Source: Firmicutes bacterium CAG:882 (lineage in GTDB: Bacteria; Bacillota; Clostridia; Lachnospirales; Lachnospiraceae). Taken from it: 51,921 nucleotides of DNA. The stretch is taken from the NCBI GenBank assembly GCA_000435595.1, contig FR895411.1, forward strand, positions 1 to 51,921, in the 5' to 3' direction. Shown here piece by piece: positions 23,814-32,588 of this stretch. The notes under the pieces were generated by a model. It worked only from the letters and a program-made list of their open reading frames with translations, searched no databases and had not been told where the DNA came from. The first letter of the stretch is position 1. Each line of letters begins with the position of its first letter. A program made the position numbers and the translations under genes.

Positions 23814-25298
23814 TTATCTGTGATAAAGCTTATTGGTCTGGTATTCCGGCTCACATGTGAGGTTGACACCGAGCTTGCGGAATATGTCACGGTCAACCGA
23901 TGAGAGTATCACGGTTGAATGGACATCACAGCCGTTTAACTCGGAGAGCTTATCAAATGCACGGCGGGCGTTTACATCGTCGGCGGCGCATATTGAAAGC
24001 GCAATGAGAACTTCATCGGTGTGGAGAAGAGGATTGTGGTTGCCGAGATAATCTACCTTAAGCTTTTGTATAGGCTCTATAACCTTAGGTGAAATAAGGT
24101 CAATCTCATCAGGTATTCCGGCAAGTGTCTTAAGCGCATTCAGGAGCATCGCTGAGGATGCACCGAGGAGAGAACCTGTCTTACCTGTTATGACTGTTCC
24201 GTCGGAAAGCGTTATGGCGGCTGCCGGATTGCCGGTGCGCGACGCAATTTCAAGTGCTGCCGGAACTAAAGGCCTGTCGGATGGCTTAATACCTGCCTTA
24301 TCCATGAGGAGCTCAAGCTTATATATAGGTTCATTTCCGATTGTTCCCTGACGCTTCTGGCAGAGAAGATTATGGTAGCGGCGAAGAATCTCTTCATTCG
24401 CAGCTTCACGCACGGCTTCGTCATCCACTATGCAGCAGCCTGCCATGTTGACACCCATATCGGTAGGCGACTTATATGGGGAGGAGCCGAGAATTCTCTC
24501 GAACATTGTGTTGAGAACAGGAAAAATCTCTATATCACGGTTGTAATTGACGGTTGTCTCGCCATAAGCCGCAAGATGGAAGGGATCTATCATGTTGACA
24601 TCGTTTAAGTCGGCAGTGGCTGCCTCGTATGCGAGGTTGACAGGGTGGTCAAGCGGAATATTCCAGATAGGGAATGTTTCAAACTTAGCATAACCTGAGG
24701 AGATACCGCGCTTGTTGTCGTGATAGAGCTGAGAAAGACAGGTTGCCATCTTACCGCTTCCGGGTCCCGGTGCGGTGACAACGATAAGTGAGCGGCTTGT
24801 CTCAATGTAATCGTTCTTTCCGTAGCCCTCGTCGCTTACGATGAAAGGAATATTGGAAGGATAGCCCTCAATCGGATAATGACGGTACACCTTGATACCG
24901 AGAGCCTCAAGCTTCTTCTGGTAAGCTATAACGCTCGGCTGATTGCAAAAGCGTGTGAGTACAACGCTTCCGACATACAGACCGTAGTCATGGAATGCGT
25001 CAATAAGACGAAGAACATCCATATCGTAAGTGATGCCAAGGTCGGCTCTTACTTTGTTTTTTTCTATATCACTTGAGTTGATTGAGATAACTATCTCTGC
25101 CTTGTCTTTTAACTTGGAGAGCATGACAATCTTACTGTCCGGCTTAAAGCCCGGAAGTACACGGGAAGCATGAAAATCATCAAAAAGCTTGCCGCCGAAT
25201 TCAAGGTAGAGCTTGCCGCCGAACTTTGCGATACGTTCGGAAATCTTCTCGGACTGCATTTTTACATAAGCATCATTATCGAAGCCTGTCTTTTTCAT
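23814..25298 (-). CDS. DUF1846 domain protein, function unknown
   Basis: A 494-residue cytosolic protein of the DUF1846 family, widespread in Firmicutes. The start KKTGFDNDAYVKMQSEKI and GGKLYLEFGGKLFDDFHASR are hallmark segments. A TAPGPGSGKMATCLSQLYHD stretch resembles a nucleotide-binding loop. The C-terminal half contains LGASSAMLLNALKTLAGIPD and a two-part DEVLIALSICAADD segment. An ATG four codons earlier exists, but GAGG sits 6 nt before the chosen one and relatives begin similarly. No enzymatic role is established to my knowledge. Its promoter abuts a family A repeat. Confidence 0.85.
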   Translation of the reverse strand: MKKTGFDNDAYVKMQSEKISERIAKFGGKLYLEFGGKLFDDFHASRVLPGFKPDSKIVMLSKLKDKAEIVISINSSDIEKNKVRADLGITYDMDVLRLIDAFHDYGLYVGSVVLTRFCNQPSVIAYQKKLEALGIKVYRHYPIEGYPSNIPFIVSDEGYGKNDYIETSRSLIVVTAPGPGSGKMATCLSQLYHDNKRGISSGYAKFETFPIWNIPLDHPVNLAYEAATADLNDVNMIDPFHLAAYGETTVNYNRDIEIFPVLNTMFERILGSSPYKSPTDMGVNMAGCCIVDDEAVREAANEEILRRYHNLLCQKRQGTIGNEPIYKLELLMDKAGIKPSDRPLVPAALEIASRTGNPAAAITLSDGTVITGKTGSLLGASSAMLLNALKTLAGIPDEIDLISPKVIEPIQKLKVDYLGNHNPLLHTDEVLIALSICAADDVNARRAFDKLSELNGCDVHSTVILSSVDRDIFRKLGVNLTCEPEYQTNKLYHR

Positions 25299-25331
25299 GG
25301 GGAACCTCATTTCTTTTTATGATTGTGACAT

Positions 25332-25359
25332 ATTATAAAGGAACAATGTTAAAAGGTAA
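25332..25359 (-). promoter_or_regulatory. Candidate promoter of the DUF1846 gene
   Basis: On the minus strand TTACCT, 16 bp and a consensus TATAAT. The -35 end lies inside the tip of the neighbouring family A repeat. Confidence 0.45.
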
Positions 25360-25624
25360 TCTGTGAGTGTGTAATATTTTATGTTTATATATATCAGCTC
25401 CGTTGTTCGAAGCAAGTTGTTCTAAGGACTATATAAATATGTTTAACAGTGTTCGCTGCCGAAGCAAAGCATACATCCCTGTATGCATTGCTTCTGAGCC
25501 AACATCCATGTTGGCTCCAGCTGGGTTAGTATTTATAGTCCTAAGAACAACTACGCTTCTTCCAAAAGTAGCGATATACATAAATATAAAATATTACACA
25601 ATTAAGTTTGTGCATATTTAACAT
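25346..25624 (+). repeat. Family A repeat, long form
   Basis: The tips ATGTTAAA/TTTAACAT are followed inward by long AT-rich arms (TGTGTAATATTTTAT... and its complement). Then come CAGCTCCGTTG, CGAAGCAAGTTGTTCTAAGGAC and the pairing GTCCTAAGAACAACTACGCTTC. The centre holds two nested hairpins: GAAGCAA-N20-TTGCTTC with inner GCATACA/TGTATGC (25461-25494), and GAGCCAACAT-CC-ATGTTGGCTC (25496-25517). Confidence 0.8.
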
Positions 25625-25707
25625 CTTAGATATTATAGAAAAAAAATAAAGTAATTTCAATCTCCTATTTAATTTTCTTTATCATAATATTGATTGTGGC
25701 ATAATGA

Positions 25708-26000
25708 TGTGTCAAAATCTGCTAAAAAAAGTAAATGTGTATATAGGGCTGTGCTCATGCATATCACGACTTTTGGGAGAAGCGTAGTTGTTCTTGGAAC
25801 TCTGTATGCTGTACAGCCACAAGCGGCATGGATGCCGATTGAGTTGCAAACAGCCATGGATGGCTGATTCTGCAACGGTGGCGGGCGTGAATAGAGTATA
25901 GTGCAGAGTTCGTAGAACAACTTGCTTCGTACAAGGGAGCTGATATGCATGAGCACAGCCTTATATATTAATAAATTTAATTTGTCAGATTTTGACACCT
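25708..26000 (-). repeat. Family A repeat, long form, inverted
   Basis: The tips TGTGTCAAAATCTG and CAGATTTTGACACCT pair. On the minus strand the core is about 85% like the copy at 28252, including the hairpins CAGCCAT-CC-ATGGCTG and CGGCAT-CC-ATGCCG in the same order. The arms are different: ATATAAGGCTGTGCTC pairs with GAGCACAGCCCTATAT, where the other copy has a CCTGTTAT/ATAACAGG arm. Confidence 0.8.
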
Positions 26001-26079
26001 CAGACTCATGTCATAAAATGATAATCAGGGCATACTAATGTGGAGCAGTATATTTAACACTTTTTTCACAATAACCATA

Positions 26080-26109
26080 TTGATTTATTATGGTAGATGA
26101 TGGTATGAT
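26080..26109 (+). promoter_or_regulatory. Promoter of ftsH
   Basis: TTGATT (26080-26085), an 18-bp spacer and TATGAT (26104-26109), about 70 nt before the start. Confidence 0.5.
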
Positions 26110-26180
26110 ATGTGAAGTATCGTGCAGCAGACGTAAAATCAGGAGTCATACGGTACTAAATAAAAATGGGAGATTGTTTC

Positions 26181-28190
26181 GTGGACGAGAAAAACAATAA
26201 AAATCAGAATAATAACAAGGACGGTAATAAGGGTAATCGTTTTAATCAGACTATACTCATACTGCTTATCGCAGGTGTGATTACGGTATTGGGTATCAGC
26301 TGCGTCAACACATTTCTTCATAACAGCACCAGTCAGGAGATAAGCTATTCGGATTTTCTGAAGATGCTCGACAATGGAAATGTGTCAAAGGTTGTATACA
26401 ATCAGGATGTAATTGAGATTACACCAAAGACTCAGCCGATAGAGGGACTTAAGCTGTCATATTATACGGGCTATATATATGACGAAGAGGTGATACAGTA
26501 CCTCAAGGATAATGATATCGAGTACAGTGTGCAGATACAGGACAAGAGCTCATCGATTCTTGATTTTGTGCTCGTGTATATTGTGCCATGGGTGCTCATA
26601 TACTTTATTTTCAGCTTTGTGTTCAGGAGAATGTCCGGCGGTGGAGGAATGATGGGCGTCGGCAAGTCCAATGCCAAGATGTACGGCATGGAGAAGTCGA
26701 CGGGTGTTACGTTTAAGGATGTTGCCGGTCAGGATGAGGCTAAGGAGTCTCTCACGGAGATTGTTGATTTCCTTCACAACCCTGCAAAGTATACACATAT
26801 CGGAGCGAAGCTCCCTAAGGGGGCATTGCTTGTAGGTCCTCCGGGAACAGGTAAGACACTTCTTGCTAAGGCTGTTGCGGGTGAGGCGGGGGTTCCTTTC
26901 TTCTCACTCTCAGGTTCGGATTTTGTGGAGATGTTTGTCGGTGTTGGTGCATCGAGAGTGCGTGACCTCTTTAAGCAGGCACAGCAGTCGGCACCGTGTA
27001 TTATATTTATTGATGAGATTGATGCCATAGGTAAGAGCCGTGATTCAAGATACGGCGGAGGCAATGATGAGAGAGAGCAGACGCTCAACCAGCTTCTCGC
27101 TGAGATGGATGGTTTCGACCCGTCAAAGGGTGTATTTATATTGGCTGCAACCAACAGACCGGATGTGCTTGATAAGGCACTTTTAAGACCGGGACGTTTT
27201 GACAGAAGAATCATTGTTGATAAGCCTGACCTTAAGGGACGTGTGAATATTCTTAAGGTCCATTCCAAGGATGTGCTTATGGATGATACGGTTGACTTAG
27301 AGGCAATAGCTCTCGCAACGGCAGGCGCGGTGGGTTCGGATCTTGCCAACATGATTAACGAGGCGGCAATCAACGCGGTTAAGAGCGGACGCGGAGTTGT
27401 GAGCCAGAAGGATTTATTTGAATCGGTTGAAGTGGTCATTGCAGGCAAGGAGAAGAAGGACAGACTCTTAAGCCCTCAGGAGAAGAAGATTGTATCATAT
27501 CATGAGGTGGGACATGCACTTGTAACCGCCCTCAGCAAGAATGCGGAGCCTGTTCAGAAGATAACGATTGTTCCGAGGACCATGGGGTCATTGGGATATA
27601 CCATGCAGGTGCCTGAGGAAGAGAAGTATCTCATGAGCAAGGAAGAACTCATGACAAGGATATATACCCTTTTAGGCGGGCGTGCCGCTGAGGATATTGT
27701 TTTTAATTCCGTAACGACAGGTGCTTCAAACGATATAGAGCGTGCAACCAAGCTTGTCCGCAATATGATTACACTCTACGGAATGTCGGACAGATTCGGA
27801 CTTATGGGACTTGAGACGGTTGAGAATCAGTATCTTGATGGAAGAACGGTGCTTAACTGTTCGGACAGGACTGCGGCAGAGGTTGACGATGAAGTGAAGC
27901 TTGTGCTCAAGGATGCCTACGCCAAGGTTAAGGAGATGCTTGCCGAGAACAGGGATGTTCTTGATAAGGTGGCTGATTTCCTCATTGAGAAGGAGACAAT
28001 CACGGGTAAGGAGTTCATGCAGATATTTAATGAAGTTAAGGGAATTAAGCCGGATGAGACCGGGCAGAGTGATGCAGAGCCGGACAGCACGGAACAGAGT
28101 GGAACTGAAGCAGGTCAGCCGGAACAGAGTGTCACTGAGGTGATTAGCACCGATGCAGACATGGAAAAAGCTGACGGAGATATAAATTAA
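26181..28190 (+). CDS. ftsH: ATP-dependent zinc metalloprotease FtsH
   Basis: Membrane-anchored AAA+ protease that degrades misfolded membrane proteins and short-lived regulators; 669 residues. Two membrane helices (about 24-42 and 130-150) flank an extracytoplasmic domain. The AAA module has Walker A GPPGTGKT (219-226), Walker B IIFIDEID and the second region of homology RPDVLDKALLRPGRFDRR. The protease zinc site is HEVGH at 441-445, with the third ligand Asp518 in GASNDIER. The tail is a Glu/Gln/Ser-rich low-complexity stretch with repeated EQS and TE units. The GTG at 26181 has GGGAG at 8-nt spacing; the ATG at 26166 has no ribosome site but cannot be excluded. Confidence 0.96.
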   Translation: MDEKNNKNQNNNKDGNKGNRFNQTILILLIAGVITVLGISCVNTFLHNSTSQEISYSDFLKMLDNGNVSKVVYNQDVIEITPKTQPIEGLKLSYYTGYIYDEEVIQYLKDNDIEYSVQIQDKSSSILDFVLVYIVPWVLIYFIFSFVFRRMSGGGGMMGVGKSNAKMYGMEKSTGVTFKDVAGQDEAKESLTEIVDFLHNPAKYTHIGAKLPKGALLVGPPGTGKTLLAKAVAGEAGVPFFSLSGSDFVEMFVGVGASRVRDLFKQAQQSAPCIIFIDEIDAIGKSRDSRYGGGNDEREQTLNQLLAEMDGFDPSKGVFILAATNRPDVLDKALLRPGRFDRRIIVDKPDLKGRVNILKVHSKDVLMDDTVDLEAIALATAGAVGSDLANMINEAAINAVKSGRGVVSQKDLFESVEVVIAGKEKKDRLLSPQEKKIVSYHEVGHALVTALSKNAEPVQKITIVPRTMGSLGYTMQVPEEEKYLMSKEELMTRIYTLLGGRAAEDIVFNSVTTGASNDIERATKLVRNMITLYGMSDRFGLMGLETVENQYLDGRTVLNCSDRTAAEVDDEVKLVLKDAYAKVKEMLAENRDVLDKVADFLIEKETITGKEFMQIFNEVKGIKPDETGQSDAEPDSTEQSGTEAGQPEQSVTEVISTDADMEKADGDIN

Positions 28191-28202
28191 GCCATATAAG
28201 AA

Positions 28203-28239
28203 GCCGATATAATCTGTAACGGATTGTATCGGCATTTTT
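28203..28239 (+). terminator. Terminator of ftsH
   Basis: GCCGATATAATC pairs with GATTGTATCGGC (one A-G mismatch) and is followed by ATTTTTA. Confidence 0.85.
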
Positions 28240-28251
28240 ATGTAACAGGAT

Positions 28252-28550
28252 TCAGGTGCCAAAACATGCGGAGCTGATTTTTATGTGTATATCCTGTTAT
28301 GATTATGCATATCAGCTCCGTTGTACGAAGCAAGTTGTTCTAATGACTCTGAAATAATTATTTCCCCTTCCACCACCGTTGCAAAATCAGCCATCCATGG
28401 CTGTTTGCAACTCAGCCGGCATCCATGCCGTCTGTGGCTGTACGATAAACAGAGTCAAAAGGACAACTAAGCTTCTTCCAAAAGTCGTGATATGCATAAC
28501 TATAACAGGATATACATATTAAAGTTGTGAAAGCATGTTTTGACACCGGA
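28252..28550 (+). repeat. Family A repeat, best-preserved long form
   Basis: A 299-bp element. From the outside in, the pairs are GGTGCCAAAACATGC with GCATGTTTTGACACC, an ATATCCTGTTAT arm with ATAACAGGATAT, ATGCATATCA with TGATATGCAT, and AAGCAAGTTGTTCT and GACTCTG with their CAGAGTC and GGACAACTAAGCTT partners. The centre has TTGCAAA...TTTGCAA enclosing CAGCCAT-CC-ATGGCTG (28379-28410), then CAGCC...GGCTG enclosing CGGCAT-CC-ATGCCG (28413-28440). The whole element folds as one rod. Confidence 0.85.
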
Positions 28551-28588
28551 ATTGTAATAGGAAATTTTGTTCTATGGAGGATGAATTC

Positions 28589-29593
28589 ATGAGAATTGAC
28601 AATAATACCGGCATGACGGATGTGATAAATACAGAATCATCGGCTGATAAGACCGTTGAGAAGGGTAATACACAGGACGGAGCAGCAAAGAAGGCTTCAT
28701 CAGGGAACGGGCTTACAATCAATGGAAGTCAGCTTAATCTCGGCGAGGATCTGGTTGAGGAGAAGAGAAAGAAGGCAAGAAGCATGGCTATGGAGCTTAT
28801 GCTTGATGCCTACAACCATGATAAGGAGATAGATGACACTATTGCTGAGAGCAGTGCACATGCCAAGTCGCTGCTTGCGGAGAATCAGGAGTCAAGAAGC
28901 ATGATTAAGGATATCCGCAAGGAAAAAGAGAACACGAATGAGATATATAATGTGTCTGAGGGCAGCCGGGAGGCAGAGGAGCTTGAAATTCTCAGAAAAG
29001 GAAGAGACTCGATGGGCAATCCTCAAGCTGTATTGACGGAGAATGAATATGCAAGGTATAAGGAACTCTATGCTGACGGACTCTCGGACTATCACAGCAG
29101 AATGCTGCAGTTAGATGCAGATGAGAAGGTGTATACTGATAAGATAAGGGACAACAATATAAGCATTGCGGGAGGTTATGCATTTAACCGCAACATGGGA
29201 ATTGAACGTCTTAAGACTCATGAGATGTACGATGCGAAGAAGCAGGGAGAGCAGATTGTTGATGCCGCTTCAAAGGAAATAATATCTAATGTTATGCAGG
29301 ATGCTGTTGACAAGATAGACGAAGATATGGACAATAAGAAGGAAGAGGCGCTTGAAAAGAAGCAGGAAAAGCAGGAGATGGAAGAGCGCATCGAGAAAGC
29401 AAAGGGTGAGGCACACAAGGACGATGGAGATGATGAGCTTATGTATGAGCTTGACGATATGCTGGATGAGGTAGGAAAGATAAGCTCAGATAATGCGTCA
29501 CAGACAATTGAGAAGTCGATGGGACTTATGGTGGCACAGCTTCAGCTTACGGCACAGGACGTGAAAGGGCTTGTGGTTGACACCCGGCTATAG
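28589..29593 (+). CDS. Unrecognised charged coiled-coil protein
   Basis: I do not recognise this 334-residue protein. It is highly charged, with no signal peptide and no membrane helix. Residues 1-55 are polar and probably disordered. Helical, coiled-coil-prone stretches rich in Glu, Lys and Met cover most of the rest, including a Glu/Lys-only-like run near 240-275. The end (SQTIEKSMGLMVAQLQLTAQ) is amphipathic. The ATG at 28574 contains the ribosome site (TGGAGGA) of the in-frame ATG at 28589, which is therefore chosen. It ends 14 bp before uvrC and may be co-transcribed with it. A structural or adaptor role is possible but not supported directly. Confidence 0.7.
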   Translation: MRIDNNTGMTDVINTESSADKTVEKGNTQDGAAKKASSGNGLTINGSQLNLGEDLVEEKRKKARSMAMELMLDAYNHDKEIDDTIAESSAHAKSLLAENQESRSMIKDIRKEKENTNEIYNVSEGSREAEELEILRKGRDSMGNPQAVLTENEYARYKELYADGLSDYHSRMLQLDADEKVYTDKIRDNNISIAGGYAFNRNMGIERLKTHEMYDAKKQGEQIVDAASKEIISNVMQDAVDKIDEDMDNKKEEALEKKQEKQEMEERIEKAKGEAHKDDGDDELMYELDDMLDEVGKISSDNASQTIEKSMGLMVAQLQLTAQDVKGLVVDTRL

Positions 29594-29607
29594 GGAGTGA
29601 TTCGGCA

Positions 29608-31440
29608 ATGTTCGTAATTGAGGAAGAATTAAAGAAGCTTCCGGGTAAACCGGGAGTCTATATAATGCATGACGACCATGACAACATAATCTATGTCGGC
29701 AAGGCGATAAGCCTTAAGAACAGAGTACGCCAGTATTTTCAGTCGTCGAGGAATCATACTGAGAAGATTAAGCAGATGGTGAGTCATGTAAGCTATTTTG
29801 AATATATAATCACCGATTCGGAGCTTGAGGCACTTGTGCTTGAGTGTAATTTGATTAAGGAACACCGTCCTAAGTACAATACGATGCTGAAGGATGACAA
29901 GACATATCCGTATATCAAGGTGACAATCAATGAGGACTTCCCAAGAGTCCTCTTTTCGCGTGAGTTAAAAAAGGACAAGGCCAAATATTTCGGTCCGTAT
30001 ACAAGTGCAGGGGCTGTGAAGGACACGATTGAGCTTCTGCGAAAATTATACAAGATAAGGACCTGCAGCAGGTGCCTTCCGAGAGATATAGGAAAGGAAA
30101 GACCTTGCCTTAATTATCATATAAAGCAATGCGATGCTCCATGTCAGGGATATATTTCCAAGGAAGAATACAGGGAAAATATTAACAGGACATTGGAATT
30201 TCTTAACGGAAATTATGCTGCCGTGATGAATTCACTTAAGGAAAAGATGGAGGCAGCATCGGAAAGGCTTGAGTTCGAGGAGGCGGCAGTGTACAGGGAT
30301 TTGCTGTCGAGTGTGCAGGCTGTGGCGCAGAAGCAGAAGATTACCAACAGTGATATGCTTGATAAGGATGTAATTGCTGCAGCAATCGATGGCAGAACCT
30401 GTGTTGTTCAGGCTTTCTTTATAAGAGAAGGAAGGCTTATAGGAAGGGATAAGTACAACATGGAGCTCGCCGCAACAGACACAAGAGCGGAGGTTATAAC
30501 TGATTTTATAAAGCAGTTTTATGCCGGAATACCGTTCGTCCCAAGACAGATTATGGTTCAGGAGGAGCTTCCGGATGCGGCGGTTCTTGAGGAATGGCTT
30601 AGTGGTAAGAGGGGTTCAAGGGTTGAAATTGTTGCACCTAAGAAGGGACAGAAGGAAAAATTAGTCGAGCTTGCCGAGAAAAATGCTCAGATGGTGCTTT
30701 CACAGGATTTGGATAAGCTTCAGCGTGAGAAGAGAAGAACGACCGGAGCGGTAAAGGAGATTGAAGAGCTTCTGGGGATAGAGAGTGCGTACCGCATGGA
30801 GGCATACGATATTTCAAATATCAGCGGAGCACAGTCTGTGGGCTCAATGGTTGTGTACCAGGATGGACGTCCTAAGAGAAATGATTACCGTAAATTCAGG
30901 ATTAGGACAGTAATAGGTCCGAACGATTATGCGAGCATGGAGGAAGTGCTCACAAGACGATTTACACATGAAAATGATTCAAGCTTTGATGCAGTGCCGG
31001 ACCTCATTATGATGGATGGCGGAAGAGGTCAGGTAAATATCTGTCTGGGAGTGCTTGAGAAGCTGGGACTTGATATCAAGGTATGCGGTATGGTAAAGGA
31101 TGACAACCACAGAACCAGAGGCTTGTATTATAATAACACTGAAATACCTATAAGCAGGGACAGTGAGGCGTTCAAGCTTATAACCCGGATACAGGATGAG
31201 GCACACAGATTCGCCATTGAATATCACAGAAGCTTAAGAAGCATTAACCAGGTACGTTCGATTCTTGATGACATCGAGGGAATCGGACCGGCAAGAAGAA
31301 AGGCACTTTTGCATCACTTTAAGGATGTTGAGCATATTAAGGAGGCATCGGAGGAGGAGCTTGCACAGGTGGAGGGGATGAACGCGAAGGCGGCTGCGTC
31401 GGTGTATTCTTTTTTTCATGCAGAAAATTTTCATAAATGA
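29608..31440 (+). CDS. uvrC: Excinuclease ABC subunit C
   Basis: Dual-incision nuclease of nucleotide excision repair, working with UvrA and UvrB; 610 residues, the normal length. The N-terminal GIY-YIG domain reads KPGVYIMHDDHDNIIYVGKA. The cysteine segment TCSRCLPRDIGKERPCLNYHIKQCDAPC (read here in parts: RTCSRC, RPCLNY, QCDAPC) marks the usual Fe-S region. The UVR motif (about 205-235), the RNase H-like half with AYDISNISG and MMDGGRGQVN, and the C-terminal helix-hairpin-helix pair (IEGIGPARRKALL) are all present. Confidence 0.96.
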   Translation: MFVIEEELKKLPGKPGVYIMHDDHDNIIYVGKAISLKNRVRQYFQSSRNHTEKIKQMVSHVSYFEYIITDSELEALVLECNLIKEHRPKYNTMLKDDKTYPYIKVTINEDFPRVLFSRELKKDKAKYFGPYTSAGAVKDTIELLRKLYKIRTCSRCLPRDIGKERPCLNYHIKQCDAPCQGYISKEEYRENINRTLEFLNGNYAAVMNSLKEKMEAASERLEFEEAAVYRDLLSSVQAVAQKQKITNSDMLDKDVIAAAIDGRTCVVQAFFIREGRLIGRDKYNMELAATDTRAEVITDFIKQFYAGIPFVPRQIMVQEELPDAAVLEEWLSGKRGSRVEIVAPKKGQKEKLVELAEKNAQMVLSQDLDKLQREKRRTTGAVKEIEELLGIESAYRMEAYDISNISGAQSVGSMVVYQDGRPKRNDYRKFRIRTVIGPNDYASMEEVLTRRFTHENDSSFDAVPDLIMMDGGRGQVNICLGVLEKLGLDIKVCGMVKDDNHRTRGLYYNNTEIPISRDSEAFKLITRIQDEAHRFAIEYHRSLRSINQVRSILDDIEGIGPARRKALLHHFKDVEHIKEASEEELAQVEGMNAKAAASVYSFFHAENFHK

Positions 31441-31594
31441 AATTTCATGATATGAAAAAGATAAATACTTTTTTTTGAATAAATTGTGTGGTATGATGTA
31501 AATACGTGAGCAAAGAGAAGCCTTGAATAAGGAAATTTTGCAAATGTGGTTCTGAATAGCTACAAGATATAAAATAAAATTTCAGGAGGCATAC

Positions 31595-32536
31595 ATGAAG
31601 TTAGGAAACAATGAGGTTCAGCTTACAAAGATTGTAGAGAAGATGGGGCTTGTGAATCTGACACCGCAGATTGATACGGATACTAAGTATGTCACACAGC
31701 CGGATGTGAACAGACCTGCACTTCAGCTTGCAGGGTTTTATGACCACTTTGACAACGAGAGGGTACAGATTATAGGGTATGTAGAGGAAGCATATATTGA
31801 GACTTTGGACAGAGAGACGAGAGTGCAGAGATATCGTCAGCTTATGGAGAGCAATATTCCGTGTCTGATTTTCTGCCGTTCACAGCAGCCTGATCAGGAT
31901 CTGCTTGAGGTTGCACTTAAGTATGAGATTCCTCTTTTAAGCTCAGATGCATCGACATCTTCATTTATGGCGGAGATAATCCGCTGGCTTAAGGTTCAGC
32001 TTGCACCGACGATATCCATTCACGGAGTTTTGGTGGATGTATTTGGCGAGGGCGTCCTTATTATGGGCGAGAGCGGTATCGGTAAGAGCGAGGCGGCACT
32101 CGAGCTTATCAAGAGGGGACATCGTCTGGTGACGGATGATGTTGTCGAGATTAAGAAGGTAAGTGATGAAACACTTATCGGAACAGCACCTGATATAACA
32201 AGACATTTCATTGAATTAAGAGGTATCGGAATTATTGATGTCAAGAGTCTTTTCGGTGTGGAGAGCATTAAGGAGACACAGGGCATTGATATGGTTATCA
32301 AGCTTGAGGACTGGGATAAGGATAAGGAATATGATCGTCTCGGTCTTGAGGAGACATACACCGAAATACTCGGCAATAAGGTTGTGAGCCACAATATTCC
32401 TATTCGTCCGGGACGTAACCTTGCGGTTATCGTTGAGACGGCAGCGGTTAACTGGAGACAGCGTAAGATGGGATACAACGCGGCTCAGGAACTCTACAAC
32501 AGGGTTCAGCAGAACTTAAATAAGGGCATGGAATAA
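31595..32536 (+). CDS. hprK: HPr kinase/phosphorylase
   Basis: Bifunctional sensor enzyme of Gram-positive carbon catabolite control. It phosphorylates Ser46 of HPr and Crh when fructose bisphosphate and ATP are high, and reverses this with phosphate. The 313 residues have the Walker A GESGIGKS at 158-165 preceded by HGVLVDVFGEG, and the family signature ELRGIGIIDVKSLFG near 208-222. IRPGRNLAVIVETAA lies near the end. AGGAGG precedes the ATG. It heads a run of genes that ends with a Crh-like substrate and pfkA, so enzyme, target and the source of its allosteric signal are all nearby. Confidence 0.96.
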   Translation: MKLGNNEVQLTKIVEKMGLVNLTPQIDTDTKYVTQPDVNRPALQLAGFYDHFDNERVQIIGYVEEAYIETLDRETRVQRYRQLMESNIPCLIFCRSQQPDQDLLEVALKYEIPLLSSDASTSSFMAEIIRWLKVQLAPTISIHGVLVDVFGEGVLIMGESGIGKSEAALELIKRGHRLVTDDVVEIKKVSDETLIGTAPDITRHFIELRGIGIIDVKSLFGVESIKETQGIDMVIKLEDWDKDKEYDRLGLEETYTEILGNKVVSHNIPIRPGRNLAVIVETAAVNWRQRKMGYNAAQELYNRVQQNLNKGME

Positions 32537-32588
32537 ATTATGCCGGTAAGGCATATTATGATACCGGACAGCGGGACGGGAGGATATA

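Larger units (their letters stand above)
25299..26180. other. Long intergenic region with two opposed family A repeats
   Basis: About 880 bp between divergent genes. It holds the DUF1846 promoter, two family A copies pointing in opposite directions (25346-25624 and 25708-26000) separated by an 83-bp AT-rich spacer, and the ftsH promoter. Open frames within the repeats follow hairpin sequence, have no ribosome sites and are not annotated. Confidence 0.65.
28191..28588. other. Intergenic region: terminator plus family A repeat
   Basis: It contains the ftsH terminator, a complete family A repeat (28252-28550), and a short leader with a TGGAGGA ribosome site for the next gene. No clear promoter was found for that gene outside the repeat. 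Confidence 0.6.

Noticed and set aside
25367..25998. Small open frames within the repeats upstream of ftsH
   Set aside because: They are translations of family A hairpin sequence, run through inverted repeats and lack ribosome sites.
31441..31500. Promoter of hprK at TTGAAT/TATGAT
   Set aside because: The spacing is only 11 bp; alternative hexamers are weak, so no promoter is annotated although one is likely in the 150-bp gap.
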